From the NCBI GenBank assembly GCA_036399775.1, contig DASWMJ010000096.1, forward strand, positions 70,538 through 134,537: 64,000 bases of DNA, given 5' to 3'. Origin of the DNA: JADMIH01 sp036399775. Lineage in GTDB: Bacteria > Chloroflexota > Chloroflexia > QHBQ01 > JADMIH01. This document shows, one piece after another, positions 8,163 to 15,602 of this stretch (position 1 is its first letter; each line of letters begins with the position of its first letter). The notes below the pieces were generated by a model, which worked only from the letters and a program-made list of their open reading frames with translations, was not told where the DNA came from and searched no databases. The position numbers and the translations under genes are program-made.

Positions 8163-9143
8163 TGCCAGCGCGTTTTCTACATCAATGCGGTTTTGGTCTA
8201 CCAGGGAGCGAAATGCTTCTATCGTGGCGCGCACGCCGTCGACCAGGGGGGTTTCGGGCGCATCAGGCAGCAATCCTTTCAGGGTAGCGCTGTCTAGCTC
8301 GTCGGGAAAGGGGAGGCGCGTTTCGGGGAATGTGATGCGTCCCTGCATTTCGGGCGCGACCTCTTCAATCGCGGCCACTACCTCCTGCACGCTCACTTTG
8401 CTGCCGCCCAGGTTGATTACCCTCGCGCCCTCGAACGGCACCGCAGCCAGGGCGATGAGGGTGTTCGCGGCATCATCTCCCCACTGGAAGTTGCACCGCC
8501 CGCCGTACGTGATGGCGTAGTCGCGGCCCAGGGCTGCGGCGAGCATCGCTTTGGTGGGCGACGAAGTGACACCCCTATCGCGTCCCAGCCCGTAGATTAC
8601 GTAGGGGCGCACGCCGATGCTCGTTACACCATTGTCCTGGGCGTAGATGCGTGCCGTGCCCTCGTTGGCTTGCTTGTAGACGCCGTAGTGGGTGGCGGGT
8701 GCGAGCGGCGCATCCTCCGGCACAGGGCCAGGCTCGTAGAGTTCGGCGGGACCGTACACGGCGGCAGAGCTTGTGTATATGACGCGCTCCACCTGCGCCG
8801 GGTGGCGGGCCGCTACCTCAAAGACGTTCACGGTGCCTGTGACGTTCACCTGCGCGCCCAGGATGGGGTTGGCCTTGCAAAAAGGCACCTGTAGCGCGGC
8901 CAGGTGGATGATATGCGTTATACCCTCGCCTATCACCACGCGCTCGACAGTCTCGTAGTCGGTGATGTCGCCCTGCTCGATAGGCACCTGGGCGATCTCC
9001 TCATCGCTCATGAGCAGCTTGAGGCGCGACGGGTCGGCGCTCAGGTCGAAGGCGACTACCTTCTCACCCTGCCGCAAAAGGTTGTGTATGGTCCATGCAC
9101 CCAGGCACCCCATCGCGCCTGTTACCATGTACGTGTTGCTCAT
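8160..9143 (-). CDS. NAD-dependent epimerase/dehydratase (extended SDR)
   Basis: The protein is an extended short-chain dehydrogenase of the UDP-sugar epimerase type. Near the start the Rossmann motif reads VTGAMGCLGAWTIHNLL; the catalytic Tyr-x-x-x-Lys is HYGVYKQANEG preceded by a serine in IYTSSAAVYGPAE. I choose the ATG at 9143 (MSNTYMVTG), which has GGAG six bases upstream; an ATG at 9176 would add eleven residues drawn from a repeat. The product is about 327 residues, usual for the family. Likely substrate is a nucleotide sugar or an aldonic acid (uronate dehydrogenases have the same fold); the sequence does not decide. Confidence 0.83.
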   Translation of the reverse strand: MSNTYMVTGAMGCLGAWTIHNLLRQGEKVVAFDLSADPSRLKLLMSDEEIAQVPIEQGDITDYETVERVVIGEGITHIIHLAALQVPFCKANPILGAQVNVTGTVNVFEVAARHPAQVERVIYTSSAAVYGPAELYEPGPVPEDAPLAPATHYGVYKQANEGTARIYAQDNGVTSIGVRPYVIYGLGRDRGVTSSPTKAMLAAALGRDYAITYGGRCNFQWGDDAANTLIALAAVPFEGARVINLGGSKVSVQEVVAAIEEVAPEMQGRITFPETRLPFPDELDSATLKGLLPDAPETPLVDGVRATIEAFRSLVDQNRIDVENALA

Positions 9144-9175
9144 TCTTGCTCCGGGTGTTTGCTCTTCGATTGGCA

Positions 9176-9297
9176 TTGCCCAGCGACTGAAGTCGCGGGC
9201 AACGATTACAAAGTCGCCCTGCGGCGACTACTCTATCCCTCATAGTCCGCGTAGGCGGACTTCGTTTTCGTTGCCCGCGACTTCAGTCGCTGGGCAA
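9176..9297. repeat. Palindromic element with 30-bp terminal inverted repeats
   Basis: The left end (9176-9205) starts TTGCCCAGCGACTGAAGTCG and its reverse complement is found at 9268-9297. Two shorter hairpins lie inside: AAGTCGCC facing GGCGACT, and AGTCCGC facing GCGGACT. It has no coding capacity and looks like a miniature non-autonomous element. Confidence 0.85.
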
Positions 9298-9306
9298 CAT
9301 TCGCCC

Positions 9307-10368
9307 TTATGATAGATTCACCTCGAATTGTCCTATTGCTTCACCATCAGGCAGCACGCCAAACTCTATACGGTAGTGTATCTCTTCGCCTGGGGCCATG
9401 TGCTTCAGGCGGCCCTCTTCGCGCAGGCGCTTGCGCGGGGTCTCCCACTGGTTGGCGGGTTCCAGGGCGCACACGTAGTCGCCCGCCGACATCTGCTTCC
9501 ACTGGGCGAGGTAAGGCAGTTCAGCCGCCCTGTAGCGTATATAGGCCCCGAACTGCAAGTCGCGGTTGACGATGGCAGCCTGCGCGAAGCCGTTGCTGCT
9601 CACGCGTGGCTTGTGGAAGAAGACCTGCTCGGCGTAGTTGGGTACGGGCTGGTCGAACCTCGTATGATTATCAAATCCGCTCCTGGCAGCTTCGTCCCTG
9701 GGGTTCACTAGCTCGTCGTCCACAACCAGCTCCGACGACGGGCTTACGACGGGGAAACCGAAGTTGCAATGGTAGAGGATCATATGCGGCGTCTCGCGGT
9801 ATCCGTCGTTGCGCACGGTATCCTCTATCACGAGGCTGCTCGCGCCCAGCCTGGTAGATATTCTGCGGGTGAGGAGCAAGTTCTCGCCCCCCAGCATCGC
9901 CTGCCTCGCCTGGCCTTCTATCTCAAGCACGTAGTCATCGCCGCGCCATTCCTCCGTCACGCAGACTTTGCCCGCAGGTATGTGGGCGATGCGACCGTGC
10001 AGGCCGAGGTGCTCCCCCTGGTCCTCCTCCGGGTGGCCGAAGAAGGTAAGGCCGCACGTAGTGACAAGCCCCCCGCCGAAGGTGCGCGCCCAGCCATAAC
10101 CTTGCGGCTCGTACTGGCCCGCCCCGCCCAGCGCCGGGTGGACCCACGCGAGAGGCTTTCCGGCGTACTCCGCCGCGCCCACGTCCATAGCGCGGTCCAG
10201 CAGCACCTGGAAGCGGAACCCACTGCCGGTGTACACATCCGCCACCCGCAGCCCGCGTGCCTTGCCGTCCGCAAGCTCCGACACGCGGATGCCTGCTATC
10301 TGCGCCATCGTGCTCGTCAGCGTGCGCAATTCTTCTATCGAATAGTCAGTTCCGAATAGCTGTGGCAT
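9307..10368 (-). CDS. DUF4432 family protein (aldose 1-epimerase-like)
   Basis: The 353-residue product matches DUF4432 proteins, which have the galactose-mutarotase (supersandwich) fold: VLLDRAMDVGAAEYAGKPLAW near residues 56-76, GLHGRIAHIPA near 123-133 and LYHCNFGFPVVSP near 198-210 are typical. Members occur in sugar catabolic clusters and are presumed to act on or bind monosaccharides; no reaction is firmly known to me. It lies between the epimerase and two acetyltransferase genes on the same strand and fits the surrounding pentose and sugar-acid gene set. Confidence 0.8.
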   Translation of the reverse strand: MPQLFGTDYSIEELRTLTSTMAQIAGIRVSELADGKARGLRVADVYTGSGFRFQVLLDRAMDVGAAEYAGKPLAWVHPALGGAGQYEPQGYGWARTFGGGLVTTCGLTFFGHPEEDQGEHLGLHGRIAHIPAGKVCVTEEWRGDDYVLEIEGQARQAMLGGENLLLTRRISTRLGASSLVIEDTVRNDGYRETPHMILYHCNFGFPVVSPSSELVVDDELVNPRDEAARSGFDNHTRFDQPVPNYAEQVFFHKPRVSSNGFAQAAIVNRDLQFGAYIRYRAAELPYLAQWKQMSAGDYVCALEPANQWETPRKRLREEGRLKHMAPGEEIHYRIEFGVLPDGEAIGQFEVNLS

Positions 10369-10392
10369 CTATTTACCCTTTATAGCATGCGC

Positions 10393-10947
10393 TTACAAAT
10401 CTGCCCTGGCCTTGAATTCTTCAACAGTCAGCCCAAGAATGAGATCGTCAAAGTACTGGCCTTCGGTGTATATCATCCGGCGCACACGGCCCTCAAGCTG
10501 GAAGCCGAGGCTCTCGTGCAGACGCAACGAAGTCTCATTGAAGCTGTAGGTATGCACGGTCGCTTTCTGGTAGCGCAACTCCTCAAAATAGTATCGCAAA
10601 ATGAGGGTGATAGCCTCCGAAGCGTAACCTTTACCTCGATGATCCTTGAGTATGCTCACGCCATAACTGAATGTCCCATTCCTGGGATCGCACGCATGCG
10701 TGTTGATGGAGCCTACCATCTCGCCCGCGAGGGTCTCTATTACGAAGAAAAAAGTATCGTCTGCTGCCTCCTGTGTTGACAGCTTCTGCGCCCACTGCTT
10801 GACAGCTTCCCGTGATTGTGGAGGCGGAACACTGTAGAGATTCCTGGCTGTCTCGCTATCAAGATTCCAGTCCCAGAAAGCTTGCCAATCTGACGGCTCT
10901 ATACCACGAAGCCTGATATGCTCACTTTCCCAGAGATTACCTTTCAT
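10393..10947 (-). CDS. GNAT acetyltransferase (RimJ/RimL type)
   Basis: The 184-residue protein is a GNAT N-acetyltransferase: the acetyl-CoA pyrophosphate loop is DHRGKGYASEA (about 115-125) and the C-terminal part has NETSLRLHESLGFQLEGRVR, typical of RimJ/RimL. The start at 10947 forms a TAATG overlap with the stop of the gene upstream, so the two acetyltransferases are translationally coupled; the longer reading frame upstream of this ATG runs through the other gene out of frame and is not coding. Acceptor unknown. Confidence 0.88.
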   Translation of the reverse strand: MKGNLWESEHIRLRGIEPSDWQAFWDWNLDSETARNLYSVPPPQSREAVKQWAQKLSTQEAADDTFFFVIETLAGEMVGSINTHACDPRNGTFSYGVSILKDHRGKGYASEAITLILRYYFEELRYQKATVHTYSFNETSLRLHESLGFQLEGRVRRMIYTEGQYFDDLILGLTVEEFKARADL

Positions 10948-11531
10948 TATGGGACATAGCCCAACCTGGCTTCCAGGCTGGCTTTGACCTGGGGCCATTC
11001 TTCGTCTGTGATGCTGAACATTACGCTGTCGCGGAAAGTGCCGTCGGGGAGAATTATTTGCTTCCGCAAAGTGCCCTCGCGTATCGCGCCCAGCTTTTCC
11101 ATAGCTCTCTGGCTCTGCAAGTTGCGCCTGTCCGTTTTTAGTTGCACCCTTATTGCTCCCAGCGTCTCGAAGGCGTGGCGCAGCATGAGGTACTTGCACT
11201 CCGGGTTCACCTGTGTGCCCTGGTACGGCCTTGCGATCCAGGTGTAGCCTATTTCAAGGCCGCGATGCTCCGGGCGGATGTCGAAGTAAGATGACGTGCC
11301 TATGGGCTGTCCTGTTTCCTTAAGTATCATAGTGAATGGGACCCGCCCGGGCATATCCAGGTTACGTTGAACGTACGCCCTGAAGGCTTCAAGGGTCGTA
11401 TCCTCAAGCACTACGGTCGTATATTTGAAGATGACCGGCTCCGCCACCCGCCATAGGCCCTCTGCGTGGCTCATGCTCAGCGGCTCAAGACGCAGAGTGC
11501 GCCCCTCTATTGTCACAGGTTCTACTCGCAT
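10947..11531 (-). CDS. GNAT acetyltransferase
   Basis: This 194-residue GNAT protein has RPYQGTQVNPECKYLMLRHA in place of the usual Q/RxxGxG/A loop (about 129-148) and NLQSQRAMEKLGAIREGTLR near the C-terminus, as in ribosomal-protein alanine acetyltransferase relatives. It ends in the TAATG overlap with the next acetyltransferase. The pair is only distantly similar, so it is not a recent duplication. The acceptor (protein N-terminus, small molecule or antibiotic) cannot be told. Confidence 0.87.
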   Translation of the reverse strand: MRVEPVTIEGRTLRLEPLSMSHAEGLWRVAEPVIFKYTTVVLEDTTLEAFRAYVQRNLDMPGRVPFTMILKETGQPIGTSSYFDIRPEHRGLEIGYTWIARPYQGTQVNPECKYLMLRHAFETLGAIRVQLKTDRRNLQSQRAMEKLGAIREGTLRKQIILPDGTFRDSVMFSITDEEWPQVKASLEARLGYVP

Positions 11532-11586
11532 AACGTCATATCTATAACAAAGTCGGAATGCTTGGGGTTCAGCAACCCCTGTACCC

Positions 11587-11870
11587 TTGTCATTCTGAGC
11601 GCAGCGAAGAATCTCGTCCCTAGCTCATCCTTTTGCCTCAGTCTCTCCCCTTGCGTCCCCAGCATAATACGCGAGGGACGAGATTCTTCGCTTCGCTCAG
11701 TACAGCACTAACAAAGAAATGTCTGCGTAGGGGCGACCCGGTGGGTCGCCCGGGTGGGGATGGCGAACCAACTTTACGCGTGACCCTGGCAGGGCGACCC
11801 ACCGGGTCGCCCCTACCTTACACATTTTATTCCTGGACATAACTTTGTTAGTGCTGTACTCAGAATGACA
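11587..11870. repeat. TTGTCATTCTGAGC-type inverted repeat, interrupted by a MITE
   Basis: Ends start TTGTCATTCTGAGC and finish GCTCAGAATGACA, with inner arms around GAAGAATCTCGTCCC. A second copy is at 28487-28613. This copy is split between GCTCAG and AATGACA by the unit at 11701-11858. It fills most of the 390-base space between the acetyltransferase and the dehydratase genes. Confidence 0.88.
11701..11858. mobile_element. 158-bp MITE-like element with 5-bp target duplication
   Basis: Perfect 16-bp terminal inverted repeats (TACAGCACTAACAAAG at 11701-11716 and its complement at 11843-11858) are flanked by the direct repeat CTCAG at 11696-11700 and 11859-11863. Removing the unit and one CTCAG restores the host repeat exactly. 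The interior (11727-11816) is a GTAGGGGCG-ended palindrome of the family found five more times in the window. No ORF. Confidence 0.9.
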
Positions 11871-11923
11871 GGGATGTTGGCGTGGTTTCCTGTTGTAGTG
11901 CCTCTATGCAACAGCCTTGCCAT

Positions 11924-14119
11924 TTATGCCGAAACTGTCTCAATAGGCTGAGATGCTTCTACCTTTATCGCCATGCTCATCTGTGCCTGCTGCCTCGCCC
12001 AATCTGCAACCTGCCTCGGCACCACCCCATGCGCCGCGTCGGTATGGTACAGCATACGGTTGGAGGGCGCGATCCTCATGGCGCGTCTCTCAAGATGCTG
12101 GCGGCGCTCGGCCCCGACGCCTGCGCGATGGGCTGCCAGGTCGCCCTCGTACAGCCTTTTCTCACCGTGCGCGAACGCCTCCCTGTCGAGCAGGTCTATG
12201 CGCCCGGCCCGGAAGCGCAGGTGCAGCAGGTCGCCCGTTTGCAGGTACGCGATGCCGCCGCCGTGTACCGCTTCGGGGGTTACATGCCCCACCGACGCGC
12301 CGAAGTTCGTGCCCGAATAGCGCCCGTCCGTTATAAGCGTCACCAACTGCCGCAGCACCCGGTCGTAGTTGATGCGGAAGGAGGGTACTGCCATCTCCGG
12401 CATGCCGTATGCTTCCGGCCCCTGCCCGCTGATCACTATGGCGATACGAAGGGTATGCGTCGTCACCATCTCATCATAGAGCCTGTCGGGATCAATCTCA
12501 CTGATGGACTTGTGGAGTAGTGTGCGGTTGCACTCGTACATCTGCCTCAGCACATCGTAAGTCACACCGGGCGCATCGCGGAACTTCTTCAGCACATCGG
12601 GGTCCACCAGGGCTTCGTTGGCGGAGTCTTCAGTCTCGTAGTAGAGCACGAGCGCCACCTTATCATCGAACTTGTTCAGCAGGTCGTCCGGCATGCCGCT
12701 TATCTTGACGATAGCCGACTCGAACCAGTTCGACCTCAGCACGTCCACGCCCGAAAACGCCCGGCGCGGTGTGGAGAGGATGATCGGGTTGTCCTTGACG
12801 CCATCCGCGCTCAGGTTGCGGGTGTCGGAGAGCCGCCCGTGCCAGGTCTGCCCCGTCACGGTAGGCGCGTCCAGGTCCATCGGCACGCCCAGGCGCGACA
12901 ACTCGTAGAAGACCGTCTCTATGCCGCGTATCTGCCCCGCGCAACACTGCTGGGCGAGGGCGAAAACGTCACGCCCCTGTGTGAGGGAGTAGTCGTAGAT
13001 ATCGGGCACCGGCGCGGCACGGTGGATGCGCTCTGTATCCCACAGGGAGAAATCGTACCCCGCGTAAATCATGGCGGCTACTATATGCATCACAAGGTTG
13101 GTGGAGCCGCCCAGCGCGCTATGCACTCGTACCACATTGGCGATGTTGCGCGTCACGATCTCCCCCACCGAATAGCCGGGGTCATTCAGCAACCCGAATA
13201 GCGCGTCAATAGAGGCGTTGACCTGCGCCTGCGTGGGCGGCAGCGTCAGCAATTCGACTGACGGGTGTACAAGCCCAAAAGCGGCCACCACGTCCCGCGA
13301 AGAGTTACCTGTGCCGTGAAAGGCGCAGATTCCGCCCTGGCTGTCGCACGTATTGACCGCCAGCCGCTTCTCCAAACTCTTGTGTTCTTGCGCCGTCAGG
13401 ATGCCTTCCTGCGTAGCCCGCTCGAACAGCGCCTGAAATACCTCGTTGGTGGTACATTGGAGGATATATTCGAGATTGTCGTGTATATCTTCCGCCAGAT
13501 CGTGCAGCCCCGCCCCTTCAGCGCGTATCGCCAACTCTCTTATTTCAATCACTACATCCGGCGGTATGCTGCCCCCTTTGAGGACGTGGGCAGGCGCGAA
13601 CGTACCGTACACGGGTGGCTCGCCGCGCAATCTCCTCACACGGTCGAGGTGAGCCAGGGCCGAGACAATTGCCATAGGGGTCTTGTCGCAGCCCTGTATG
13701 ACGAACGCCGCGTGGTACGACTGCCCCTCCATCTGGTTGACAACCATCTGCGTCACGGCATTGCGCGATTGCAGCGAATAGCACATCCCCACCGTGCTTT
13801 GCGCCGTGCCATCGCACACCACCGGGATAGAGAAATAGAAAGGCACTCCTCCATCGTGCCAGATGCGTACCGCCGCCCGCAGCATCGTGTCCCAGTCCTT
13901 GACGTGCGCCGGGTGGTCGGGCGAGCCACCGATAATGGCGATGCGAGGCGCGTTCTGGTCGAGCCTGTCGAATATGGCTTCAAGCGTGCAATCGGTCTTC
14001 ACCCCATGAAGCTGGTAAGCGCGGTCCAGCAGCGCCGCCACAGTGATAGGCTCGTTCGCCTTCCCCTGCACGTGGTCGCGATATGGGTTTATAGGGCTAT
14101 TTATCCTGATCGGCTGCAT
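11924..14119 (-). CDS. IlvD/Edd family dehydratase, long form
   Basis: The 731-residue protein belongs to the dihydroxy-acid/6-phosphogluconate dehydratase family, which removes water from dihydroxy or sugar acids using an Fe-S cluster and Mg. Family signatures include VIQGCDKTPMAIV (about 140-152) with a cluster cysteine, ALGGSTNLVMHIVA (about 349-362) and TDGRYSGTNFGASVGH (about 610-625). The usual second cysteine motif is altered to NTCDSQGGICAFHGTGNSS (about 257-275). At 731 residues it is clearly longer than IlvD (about 560) or Edd (about 600). Sugar genes all around favour a sugar-acid dehydratase over branched-chain amino acid synthesis. Confidence 0.85.
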   Translation of the reverse strand: MQPIRINSPINPYRDHVQGKANEPITVAALLDRAYQLHGVKTDCTLEAIFDRLDQNAPRIAIIGGSPDHPAHVKDWDTMLRAAVRIWHDGGVPFYFSIPVVCDGTAQSTVGMCYSLQSRNAVTQMVVNQMEGQSYHAAFVIQGCDKTPMAIVSALAHLDRVRRLRGEPPVYGTFAPAHVLKGGSIPPDVVIEIRELAIRAEGAGLHDLAEDIHDNLEYILQCTTNEVFQALFERATQEGILTAQEHKSLEKRLAVNTCDSQGGICAFHGTGNSSRDVVAAFGLVHPSVELLTLPPTQAQVNASIDALFGLLNDPGYSVGEIVTRNIANVVRVHSALGGSTNLVMHIVAAMIYAGYDFSLWDTERIHRAAPVPDIYDYSLTQGRDVFALAQQCCAGQIRGIETVFYELSRLGVPMDLDAPTVTGQTWHGRLSDTRNLSADGVKDNPIILSTPRRAFSGVDVLRSNWFESAIVKISGMPDDLLNKFDDKVALVLYYETEDSANEALVDPDVLKKFRDAPGVTYDVLRQMYECNRTLLHKSISEIDPDRLYDEMVTTHTLRIAIVISGQGPEAYGMPEMAVPSFRINYDRVLRQLVTLITDGRYSGTNFGASVGHVTPEAVHGGGIAYLQTGDLLHLRFRAGRIDLLDREAFAHGEKRLYEGDLAAHRAGVGAERRQHLERRAMRIAPSNRMLYHTDAAHGVVPRQVADWARQQAQMSMAIKVEASQPIETVSA

Positions 14120-14144
14120 AAATCATCCTAACCTTACAAATGAT

Positions 14145-14259
14145 TGAACCGCAGAGACGCAGAGGCGCTGAGATGACCTATTTATTTCCACGACAACAAA
14201 CATTTCCTCGGCACTCAGCACTCGGTACTCGGTACTCGGTACTCGGTACTCGGTACTAG
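14145..14259. repeat. CGCAGAGACGCAGAG core plus CTCGGTA heptamer array
   Basis: A core GAACCGCAGAGACGCAGAGG at 14145-14164 is the complement of a segment at 35635-35660. A heptamer array of CTCGGTA units follows at 14213-14257 and touches the SDR stop codon. Confidence 0.8.
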
Positions 14260-15063
14260 CTACGTCCCGATCCGGCCCTCTTTCTCCACGAACTCGAAGC
14301 CTGGGGTGGGGCTGTAGCTGGTCCAGCCGCCATCCACCATAAGCGTGGTGCCGGTGATGAAGCCCGCTTCGTCTGAGGCGTAGAAGAGCACGGCTGCTAC
14401 AACGTCGCTGGGTTGGCCTACGCGCCTGATTGGAATCACCCCCGCCCAGTCGGTGTCGTAATTCGGGTCGTCGTGGAGGTTGCGCTCGTTGCTGATAGCG
14501 CCTGGGGCTACCGCGTTGATGGTTATATTATACGGGGAAAGCTCAAGCACAAGGTTGCGTACCAGCATCTGCAAACCCCCTTTGGTCATGGCATACGCCG
14601 AGAGGTACTGCACCGCCTGGTTGCCCGTCACCGACGACGTAACGATAATCCGCCCACCGCCACCCTGCCTGACCATCTCGCGGGCTGCGGCCTGAGCCGT
14701 GAAATACGTCCCTTTCAGGTTGGTATCCACCACAGCATCGAACGCATCCTCCGTATAATCGAGAAACTTGCCCCAGCTAGTGATACCCGCATGGCAGCAC
14801 GCGATGTCTATGCGCCCGAACTCCTCAACGGTCCGCGCTACTATCCGGCGGCAGTCCTCTACCCTGGCTATGTCGCCCTGTACCACGACGGCCCTGCCGC
14901 CACTCGCCACTATCTTACTCACAGCATCTTGCGCGCCCGCCTCGTCCCGGTTGAAGTTGGCGACCACAGCCGCGCCCGCCTCCGCGAGGCCGATAGCCAG
15001 CTCGTAGCCTATCCCTTTGCTCGCCCCCGTTACGAGGGCTACTTTGCCTGATAGGTTGGTCAT
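14260..15063 (-). CDS. SDR family oxidoreductase
   Basis: The 267-residue protein is a classical short-chain dehydrogenase/reductase: cofactor motif TGASKGIG (about 12-19), active-site Ser in IVTSSVTGN (about 140) and catalytic YAMTK (about 157-161), and the NAVAPGAISNE segment. The C-terminal GTTLMVDGGWTSY is standard for glucose-1-dehydrogenase/3-oxoacyl-ACP reductase-like members. FNRDEAG after the second strand suggests NADP preference, an inference only. With the dehydratase, xylulokinase and isomerase next to it, a sugar or polyol dehydrogenase role is the most reasonable reading. Confidence 0.88.
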   Translation of the reverse strand: MTNLSGKVALVTGASKGIGYELAIGLAEAGAAVVANFNRDEAGAQDAVSKIVASGGRAVVVQGDIARVEDCRRIVARTVEEFGRIDIACCHAGITSWGKFLDYTEDAFDAVVDTNLKGTYFTAQAAAREMVRQGGGGRIIVTSSVTGNQAVQYLSAYAMTKGGLQMLVRNLVLELSPYNITINAVAPGAISNERNLHDDPNYDTDWAGVIPIRRVGQPSDVVAAVLFYASDEAGFITGTTLMVDGGWTSYSPTPGFEFVEKEGRIGT

Positions 15064-15131
15064 AGTGTGCGTCTATTCCTGTGAGGTGGATGTTCCCAAC
15101 TGCTCGGGTGATGATTGTTCATTCCATTAAT

Positions 15132-15226
15132 GTAGGGGCGTGATTAATCGCGCCCTGATCGTGGTAGCGAACCAACATAAGGCCGCCCCATGCCCCATGC
15201 AAGGGCGCGATAAATCACGCCCCTAC
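15132..15226. repeat. GTAGGGGCG-family palindromic element (GATTAATC arm)
   Basis: Ends GTAGGGGCG and CGCCCCTAC. Arms carry GTGATTAATCGCGCCC and its near-complement. The middle contains TAGCGAACCAAC, shared with the copy in the MITE. It supplies the stop codon of the small gene that follows on the minus strand. Confidence 0.88.
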
Positions 15227-15522
15227 GAACGTTTTCGCTTTAAGGTCTTCCCAGGAGTTCGAGGCTTAATTCCCAAAGTTTCCATCAGTTCCGTAAGGGT
15301 AGTATTCCGTAGTTGTGCCAATTCAATCAGATACCTTATGCGTTGTGCGCTCAGGTTCTCCATATTGTCTGTTATAGAGATTAGTTCTTTGTGCTCCTCA
15401 AGGGTTAGCGTTCCTTTTCGACATTTGATCGCGAGCTTATCATAACGCTTATAAACCTCCTCAGGCAGCTCCTCCTTGATCTTCATCAGCAATTCAGACT
15501 CATGATGCTGAGCAGTTGTCAT
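15223..15522 (-). CDS. Small conserved helical protein, function unknown
   Basis: The 99-residue product is predicted mostly helical and highly charged (LLMKIKEELPEEVYKRYDKL, then LTLEEHKELISITDNME and YLIELAQLRNTTLTELMETL). This pattern, two ELP/EEH helices and an end with LIELAQLR, recalls a family of small proteins in cyanobacteria and Chloroflexota that often sit beside an HNH-endonuclease gene; no such partner is present here. I offer that relation from memory, with moderate confidence. The last codon and stop fall in the inserted palindromic element, so the native C-terminus may have been altered. Confidence 0.68.
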   Translation of the reverse strand: MTTAQHHESELLMKIKEELPEEVYKRYDKLAIKCRKGTLTLEEHKELISITDNMENLSAQRIRYLIELAQLRNTTLTELMETLGIKPRTPGKTLKRKRS

Positions 15523-15602
15523 CTCTCACCTCCTGCCATGCGTCTCACAACAGAATTATACAACGTGTCGCATCTTCCTCAAGGTAAATTACTTCAGAGG
15601 TA

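Noticed and set aside
11924..14119. Assignment of the dehydratase to branched-chain amino acid synthesis (ilvD)
   Set aside because: Length, altered cysteine motif and sugar-catabolic neighbours do not fit; no other ilv genes nearby.
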